NCBI GenBank assembly: GCA_029582165.1
Contig: CM055882.1
Coordinates: forward strand, 12,788,501 to 12,852,500
DNA length: 64,000 nucleotides
From: Portulaca oleracea
Taxonomy: Eukaryota > Streptophyta > Magnoliopsida > Caryophyllales > Portulacaceae
Direction: 5' to 3'
Below, piece after piece: positions 58,007 to 64,000 of this stretch. The translations under genes and the position numbers were made by a program. Under the pieces are notes generated by a model. It had not been told where the DNA came from and did no database searches. It was given only the letters and a program-made list of their open reading frames with translations. How positions within the stretch are numbered: position 1 is the stretch's first letter; each line of letters starts with the position of its first letter.

Positions 58007-61000
58007 GGAAATCTGTAATTTTGAAGTCTCCTTTTAGCAAGAAGAAGCAATCTCAGGAGGTTGATAATGTTGTAGAGGCCAGTCCCAATGTAGGTGACAA
58101 CAACACCTACCCCTCCTCTGATGTTGCTGAAGAAGATCGTGAGGGTAATGAAGTTGAAGCTTCTCAGGTGATTGACCATTCCCAACCTCAAATGGGAAAT
58201 GAAGAACCACAAAAAACACCTGTTGCTGATAAGGGCAAGGGTATAGTTGATCACCTTGATCCTGAGGTGAATTGGGTATGGGAAGATGTAGTGGATGGTG
58301 ATAATGAGTCCGATGAGGACTCTGATGGTCACAGTGACTGGGAAAGGAACAACCTTGATAAGCAAAAGTCACAATTACCACCACCTCGAATGAAATTCCC
58401 AATTAAGAGGAAGATTGATTTTTTACAAGACATTAATGGTGGTGTTGAAGGTGATGTTTTAGTTGAAGATGTAGTGGATGGTGATGAAGCTCATTCTGAT
58501 GGTGGTGATGATGATAATGAGTCCGATGAGGACTCTGACCAAGATCAGGAACCAATAGACACCAGTGATGAGGAGTATCATGAAGGGTTAAGGAGAAAGG
58601 CAGAGTACAAGAAGGAGAGAGCAACTAAGTTGAAGGCTGCTAAAGAGAAAGTCGTTAATGAAACAACAGCTGAAGAAGAAGATGATAGTGAACCAAGTCA
58701 TGTAGATGCAAACCAGACTACCCAAGAAGCTGGAGAACCAAGTCATGCAAATGAAGCAACAGCTGAAGAAGAAGATGTTAGTGAACCAAGTCATGTAGAT
58801 GCAAACCAGACTACCCAAGAAGCTGGAGAACCAAGTCATACAAATGAAGATGCTGGAACTAGCAATGGTGGCAGAAATGCTATGGATGGGTTTCAATCTG
58901 AGTACGAGGATTCTGAAGAAGAAATGGAGTCATCCGGTGACAGTGAAGATGACCTGCCTAGGCTGTTGAGGAAAAAGAAGAAGAGGATCAAGCCTCATAC
59001 CACAACGACTGTTTGGAAGGGATTCAAGTGGCAAGTGAACATGAGCTTTCCATCTGGTGAAGCCTTCAAGGAAGCATTAGCTGCTTATGCAATTGCTAAT
59101 GGGTACAGTTGTAAAATTGGTGTTTCTGATAAGAGAAGGAAAAGGATGGGAGTTGTTTGCAAACCAGAGTGTTCATTTTATCTTTATGTATCACATTCTG
59201 AAGGTCATGGTTGTTGGTTAGTTAGGACTGTTAAAGGGGAGCACCAGTGTAGTAGGAGCATGCTGAAAAATCCTCAAATGAAGTATAAATGGGTTGCAAA
59301 GAAGTACCTTCCAGTGTTCAAAGAGAAACCTAACTGGCCAGCAAGGGACTTGATCAGGAGTGTGAAGAGGAATGAGAACATTGTCATGCCAAGATGGACA
59401 GCATACAAGGCAAAAGAGTATGCGAAGACATTACTCCATGGCTCTATGTTTGATCATTACAACAAACTCGGGAAGTACATTGAAGAGTTGAAGAGATCTA
59501 ACCCAGGGGGTTGTTATCTACTCACCACCACCACATCAGAGGAAGATGGCAAGACAGTATTCCATAGATTCTTCGTCAGTTTTGATGGCTTAAGCAAGGG
59601 ACTTTTGGAAGGTTGTAGAAAGGTTTTGTTCATTGATGGAACCTTTTTGAAAACATTCCTGGGTGGGGTTCTACTAGCTGCAATTGGAGTGGATGGAAAC
59701 AACCAGATGTTTCCTTTAGCCTGGGCTGTAGTAGAATCTGAAAACAATGACAGTTGGGAGTGGTTTCTTATCCAAGTAAGTAAAATCATTGGAAGTGTTG
59801 ATGGTAGTGGATGGAGCTTCATTTCAGATGAGCATAAGGTATTCACTAAATCACAACCTAAATGATCTTTTGCCATTGTTGTTGTTAATAACCTGAAACT
59901 AAGTGTCTTAATTTCAATCTTGTGCAGTCTATTTTGAAAGGGGTTGCTGCTGTGTTCCCTATATGTGAGCATAGACACTGTGCTAGGCATATTTACTCCA
60001 ACTGGAAGAAACTGCACAAAGGTGATGAATTGAAAATGGTGTTTTGGAAAGCAGCAAAAGCCTACAATGAGGCAGATCTCAATGAAGCTTTGGAAGAGAT
60101 GAAACAGATTTCGCCTCATGCTTGGCAAGACTTCAACGCTAAGAATCCAAGGCTGTTTTGTAGAGCATTCTTGCAACCTGACAGAAAATGTGACACAATT
60201 GTCAGCAACATGGCGGAGACATTCAATGCATACATTGTCAAGGCAAGACACAAACCACTGATTGACATGCTGGAAGACATCAGGACTGCACTTATGGAGA
60301 GGATGGTGTTCAAAAAAGGAATGATGGCTAACTCAGTTGATGAGATATGCCCTAGGGTGAGGAAGAAGCTTGAGAAAGAGAAAGATGATGCAGGAAAATG
60401 CACAGTTCATGTATCTGGGAACTATATGTTTCAAGTTCATGATGACAAGGACATAGTTGAAGTTAACCTTCAAAATGCAACTTGTACATGTAGAAAGTGG
60501 GATATAACTGGAGTCCCTTGCTTTCATGCCATTGCAAGTGCTGCCTTCCTAAATGAAGACCCTGAAAAATATGTCAACCTCATGTTCAAAAGGCAAGTGT
60601 ATCTCAAAGCATATGAGCATACAATCTCACCTTGTGTTGGAGAAAGGCACTGGCCGTCGAGTGACCTTAATCTGCTACCACCTCCTGTCATCCCTAGATC
60701 TGGTAGGCCGAAAACAAACAGAAGGAAAGACCCATACGAAGATCCAAAAAGGCCAGGGAAGCTAACAAGGCATGGCAGGGTTATGAAATGCAGCATATGC
60801 AGGAATCCAAAACACAACTCAGCCCGGTGCCCAATCAATGTGGGGGTGGCTGGAAGTACATCTGAGCCTCCTTCTAGTAGAGGTAAGGGAGCTGATGGTA
60901 GGGGATCTGGTAGAGGTAGGGGAGCTGGTGGTAGGGGATCTGGTAGAGGTAGGGGAGCTGGTGGTAGGGAGGCTGGAAGAGGTAGGGGAGCTGGTGGTGG

Positions 61001-61484
61001 TGAGGCTGCTGGTAGGACTGTTGGTGGTAGAGGTAGGGGTGGTGCTAGGGAGGATGCTGGAGGTCGGGGAGGTGGTAGGGAGGCTGGAAGAGGTAGGGGA
61101 GCTGGTGGTGGAAGAGGTAGGGGAGCTGGTAGGGAGGCTGGAAGAGGTAGGGGAGCTGGTGGTGGAAGAGGTAGGGGAGCTGGTAGGGGTAGGGGTAGAG
61201 GAATAGGTGTATGGTTTCCCACTGGAAGTGGAAATGGAACTGCAAGGGATGAAGCAAGGGCATATAGAACAGCTGCTTACTGGTTGGGGGAAACAAACTC
61301 AAGGGTAAGATTCTTTCATTGTGAATTTGTTATTGCTTTTTACAGAACCAAAAAAATGGTCCCCCATCACTCAACATGGTTGGTTGGTGAATTTTTAAAC
61401 CCAATTGATTATTTTGTACAGGTTGGTGCATCAACTAGTGGAGTCAATATCCAATCCTCACAAGCTTCCACCAGCAACAATTGA
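57919..61484 (+). CDS. MuDR/MULE transposase, main part
   Basis: Exons: up to 59838, then 59928-61304, then 61422-61484, with introns 59839-59927 (AAG|GTATTC...TGTGCAG|TCT) and probably 61305-61421 (117 bp, phase 0, so reading through is also open). Order: Lys-rich start, long acidic region with a duplicated 31-residue unit (58657-58749 and 58750-58842), MuDR DNA-binding region with Cys/His residues (59035-59260), DDE core with FIDGT (Asp at 59635), ISDEHK (Asp at 59827), the CEHRHCARHI zinc motif, and NMAETFN (Glu at 60216). A SWIM zinc finger CTCRKWDITGVPCFHAIAS (about 60482-60540), a CSICRNPKHNSARCP knuckle (about 60790) and a Gly-Arg tail of about 110 residues follow. All catalytic residues are present. 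It is a nuclear cut-and-paste transposase acting on the TIRs. Confidence 0.93.
60870..61205 (+). repeat. Tandem repeats encoding Gly-Arg-Gly-Ala tail
   Basis: Repeats of GGTAGAGGTAGGGGAGCTGG type (18-36 bp units) within the transposase exon. They encode GRGRGAGG units, an RGG-like RNA/DNA-binding tail. The long antisense proline-rich frame here is only its shadow. Confidence 0.9.
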
Positions 61485-61835
61485 TGAGCACTGGATGTCT
61501 TTCATAGTAGACTGGAGTCATTTTGGACACTTATTCTGGGCAATTTCATGTAGTTAACACTTATTCTGGAGTCATTTTGTACCAAACAGTATATTGAGCA
61601 CTTAGCAAGTGCTAACTCAATATATGCTAACTCAATATATGCTATTAAAGATTATTCTTGTTAAATTTGTTTGTATTTACATTGGCTTCTAGGCAGGATG
61701 AAAATTCAAGTTGTTTTTCATTAAAAACCTGATATAAACATTACAAAGATGCATTCAGTACAACATTCTAAACCTCCCCTACAATAAGTACAGACACAAC
61801 AACATTAATTTTGATCTTAGTTAACTGGGACATAA
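61485..61835. other. Convergent 3' region between the two MULE genes
   Basis: It holds both 3' UTRs. A direct repeat GCTAACTCAATATAT occurs twice near 61610-61640. Confidence 0.5.
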
Positions 61836-62377
61836 CTACCCAGTCCAACTGAACACAACCACAACAAATACAAACACACACACAACAAACTTAAGCCAAC
61901 TAAATTTCCCTTGCTTAAGTTGTTTTATTTCCTCTTTCAAAGCCAACACTTCTTCTTCACTGTCTTTCCTCTTCTTCTGCTCATTCTCCAGCTTCAATCT
62001 GATCATAGTTAGATCTTCCTCCAGCATACAGTTCTTCTCAAGCAAATGCTTCTCAAGCTCATCTTCCCAGACAAAGAAACCACAACCTTGATTCGCCTAC
62101 CAATTCAATTCACAGACCAATACATGTAAAAATCATTTCCAACTTTCAACAACATTCAATTCAAACACAAACCCTAATTGTCCAGGGCACTAACCTTCCA
62201 AAATTGGCATCCATAAAATCTCCTCCCAAAGTTTCGATCCTTGCGACATGTTTCCAACACAGCAGGAGTCTTGTGTTCGCATTTCAAGAGCAACACAGCT
62301 AGGTTTCGTGACCGATATCTTCCAGCATCCCAATTCCTTCCCATACTCGACGAACCCCCACTATGAGTGCGCGACAT
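61836..62377 (-). CDS. GRF-type zinc-finger, coiled-coil, C-terminal membrane protein, 147 aa, inside the MULE
   Basis: Exon 1 is 62377-62195 and exon 2 is 62096-61836. The intron (GAAG|GTTAGT...TTGGTAG|GCGAAT) is phase 0 and joining its ends completes a domain that neither exon holds alone. The GRF zinc finger spans about residues 32-72: KCEHKTPAVLET, then FGRRFYGC, then GCGFFVWED, with three Cys and one His as likely ligands. A highly charged coiled coil follows (about 75-125, LEEDLTMIRLKLENEQKKRK). The last ~22 residues are a hydrophobic Phe/Val helix, a likely tail-anchor. GRF domains elsewhere bind single-stranded nucleic acid (known family role). Small plant GRF proteins of this architecture are known but uncharacterised. 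The gene starts 224 bp inside the right TIR and converges on the transposase gene. No lesions are visible. Confidence 0.88.
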
Positions 62378-62600
62378 TCTTCACACCAGTAACAACTCAG
62401 AAAACCTAGAGTTCAAATAGAAAAAGAAGAAAGAAAAATAAGGAAGAGCAATTAAAAAAGATGGATGATTTTGCAAGGAGAGAGAAAGATGGATGATTTC
62501 GTGAGCAATTGCAGAAGAAGGAACGCCTGGAAATTCAAGATGGGAGGTCGATTTTGCAGAAGAGAATAATAGGGGAGGGCTTCATTCACGGCAAGATGAA

Positions 62601-62967
62601 AATTTCCAGTTAGGGTTTTGGGGTTGAATTGTCTATGGAATAGTCAGGGGAAGAAGATTTAGGGCAGTGAAAATTAAAAGAGGGGGGTTGGGTGTATTAG
62701 GCAGGAGAGAGGAGAGAGGAGAGAGGAGAGAGGAGAGCTTAGTTGGCATGGGAAACACACTCCCTGACATTTTTCTTTTTTTTTTTGGCGAAAAAATGAC
62801 ATGTCAGCATCCGTCACCGCCATGTCACAACTCCGACGAGTTGGACTCGGTGGCGGTTTGCTGGAAATTACAATAATACGAGTATGGTTCGTTAGTTACA
62901 ACAAAATTTGTTTGGTTCGTTATTTCAAACAAAGGGTAAAGTACAGCTCGTTACGTTCCAATAATCC
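62601..62967 (-). repeat. Right terminal inverted repeat of the MULE
   Basis: About 367 bp, inverted relative to the left TIR, with very few substitutions. It serves as the probable promoter region of the minus-strand GRF gene that starts at 62377. Confidence 0.93.
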
Positions 62968-62976
62968 ATCATAGAA

Positions 62977-63595
62977 TCGTATTGTGATTCTAACACATAA
63001 TATTTAGACTAAGTAATGATCGTAAGATCCTAACTTGTTAAGATCCTAATAAGAATTTGATTGATGGGGAGTTCATACTCGAAGAGTCATTGATCATTTG
63101 ATCGGGATCGGAAATTTAATGACTATGGGAGGGAGTATATATCTTTAAGACCAAGTAAATTTGACACATTTGTCGTTGTTGTGTTCGATCTTATTTTAAG
63201 GATAACCGGTTAATCATTAGTAGATTTTATAGGTTGAGGGGCAAGGGATTCTTATTTATGATACAAGACTTTGAGATTGTTAATTCATTTATTTTTTATG
63301 AATTTATTATTAACATATTTGTAAATTTAATTTGTTGAACTTATGGTAAGTTTTATTTAATTGAATCTTTCCAAGCCCATTATGCAACAAACAAGTCCCA
63401 CTTAAAGTGTAGTGTCACAATTAATATAAAGGTAGATTTTTAAACGTAACTCTAAATTAATTGTTTCTAATTAGAAAGATTGTAATTGTTTAAACTACTT
63501 CTTTGATTGCCATATTAGAGAAGAAACAAAGAGAAAGAGCAAGAAGGATTCAATGATGACTCGATGAGTAGTGCCAAAAAATATTGACGTTCAAT
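62977..63595. other. Spacer right of the MULE, no gene seen
   Basis: AT-rich with no coding frame or recognised repeat. Confidence 0.4.
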
Positions 63596-63598
63596 TAA

Positions 63599-64000
63599 GG
63601 TCCTGTTCTTTTCTACGTTATTTTGTGGTATGGTGTGGGGCCAGTAACTTCATGATGTGGGTTGTGAAGTCTAGAGTAGGGGGCAAATCAGTGTGGAAAT
63701 TAGAGCACCGATGTGTAATCAACTGACGATTTTTGGAGGCAAGGATTCTTCTTTTTTGGCTTTAGTGTTGCGGAGCCTGGTGCAGGCTTTTTGTAATCTT
63801 GCCTTTTAAGGCTTTTGATTGAATAATAATAAAAAAAAATGGTGTAGTGAGGTGTGGTGGAATTGTGGTGAGGTGTGGTGGAATTATGGTAGGTTATTGG
63901 TATGTGGGGTAGGTGAGGAGAGAGAATGTTAAAAGTAGAGAAGAAAAGTGAGGAGAAAGAAAAATGAGGAGAGAGAAAAGTAATTATTTGTGGTAAAGTA
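63599..64000. mobile_element. Left part of a PIF/Harbinger-like MITE cut by the window end
   Basis: TAA followed by GGTCCTGTTCTTTTCTACG resembles the left end of the MITE at 56615 (GGCCCCATTCTTTTATAC). GTGGTGAGGTGTGGTGGAATT repeats follow near 63845-63895. The right end is outside the window. Confidence 0.45.

Larger units (their letters stand above)
57175..62967 (+). mobile_element. Mutator-like element (MULE) carrying two convergent genes
   Basis: Long terminal inverted repeats start GGATTATTGGAACGTAACG on both ends, and a perfect 9-bp target duplication ATCATAGAA flanks the element (57166-57174 and 62968-62976). It is 5793 bp. The left TIR leads into a MuDR/MULE transposase gene running right; the right TIR leads into a GRF zinc-finger gene running left; the two meet tail to tail between 61484 and 61836. 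Apart from one frame disagreement in the transposase N-terminus, everything looks functional. Confidence 0.96.

Noticed and set aside
60524..61222. 232-codon proline-rich antisense frame
   Set aside because: Exact shadow of the Gly-Arg repeats in the transposase exon.

Overview
The window is nuclear DNA of a flowering plant, most likely a eudicot. The reasons are GT-AG introns, plant-type proteins (a C2H2 zinc finger with the QALGGH motif, a manganese-type cation diffusion facilitator, a TMCO1-like protein), and a dense nest of plant transposable elements (Ty1/copia, Ty3/gypsy, LINE, MULE, hAT, PIF/Harbinger, Stowaway). I cannot name the species. No rRNA, tRNA or CRISPR array was recognised. 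Ordinary host genes take up only a small part of the window; most of the rest is transposable elements of different ages and AT-rich spacer.

Layout. 1-11.2 kb: a decayed L1-type LINE on the minus strand (reverse transcriptase near 10.9-11.1 kb, RNase H near 1.25-1.45 kb). It is split by a copia element with perfect CAATG target duplications (1913-6924, minus) and by a cluster holding a 1.87-kb palindrome and a hAT element (6944-9543). 11.2-15.2 kb: AT-rich spacer with a Mutator-type MITE and a degenerate ~130-bp tandem array. 15.3-16.3 kb: an intact single-exon C2H2 zinc-finger gene. 16.3-23.9 kb: spacer full of MITEs plus a 5'-truncated LINE. 23.9-30.1 kb: an old LTR element with no recognisable polyprotein, holding two hAT-like insertions. 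30-32.3 kb: a PIF/Harbinger MITE and a non-autonomous hAT. 33.1-33.7 kb: an intronless TMCO1 homologue (minus). 35.8-42.3 kb: a young gypsy chromovirus with a few inactivating lesions, followed by an extra partial 5' leader, as if a tandem copy had been truncated. 42.9-44.65 kb: a two-exon gene for a probable plastid methyltransferase-fold protein (minus). 46.6-50.9 kb: a non-autonomous LTR element whose interior is mostly a CAAGTC-containing minisatellite. 52.5-55.7 kb: a seven-exon metal tolerance (CDF) gene on the minus strand with an in-frame stop in exon 3. 57.2-63.0 kb: an almost complete Mutator-like element (MULE).

The MULE is the most interesting unit. It has ~370-385-bp terminal inverted repeats and a perfect 9-bp target duplication. 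Its transposase gene runs rightward (PB1-like N-terminus, acidic region, MuDR/MULE DDE core, SWIM zinc finger, zinc knuckle, Gly-Arg tail). A second, convergent two-exon gene runs leftward from the right TIR and encodes a 147-residue protein with a GRF-type zinc finger, a coiled coil and a C-terminal membrane segment. The layout resembles the two-gene maize MuDR element, with a different second protein.

Host genes here are separate transcription units with no operon-like relation. Coordinates of exons and element ends come from reading splice sites, inverted repeats and target duplications by eye.
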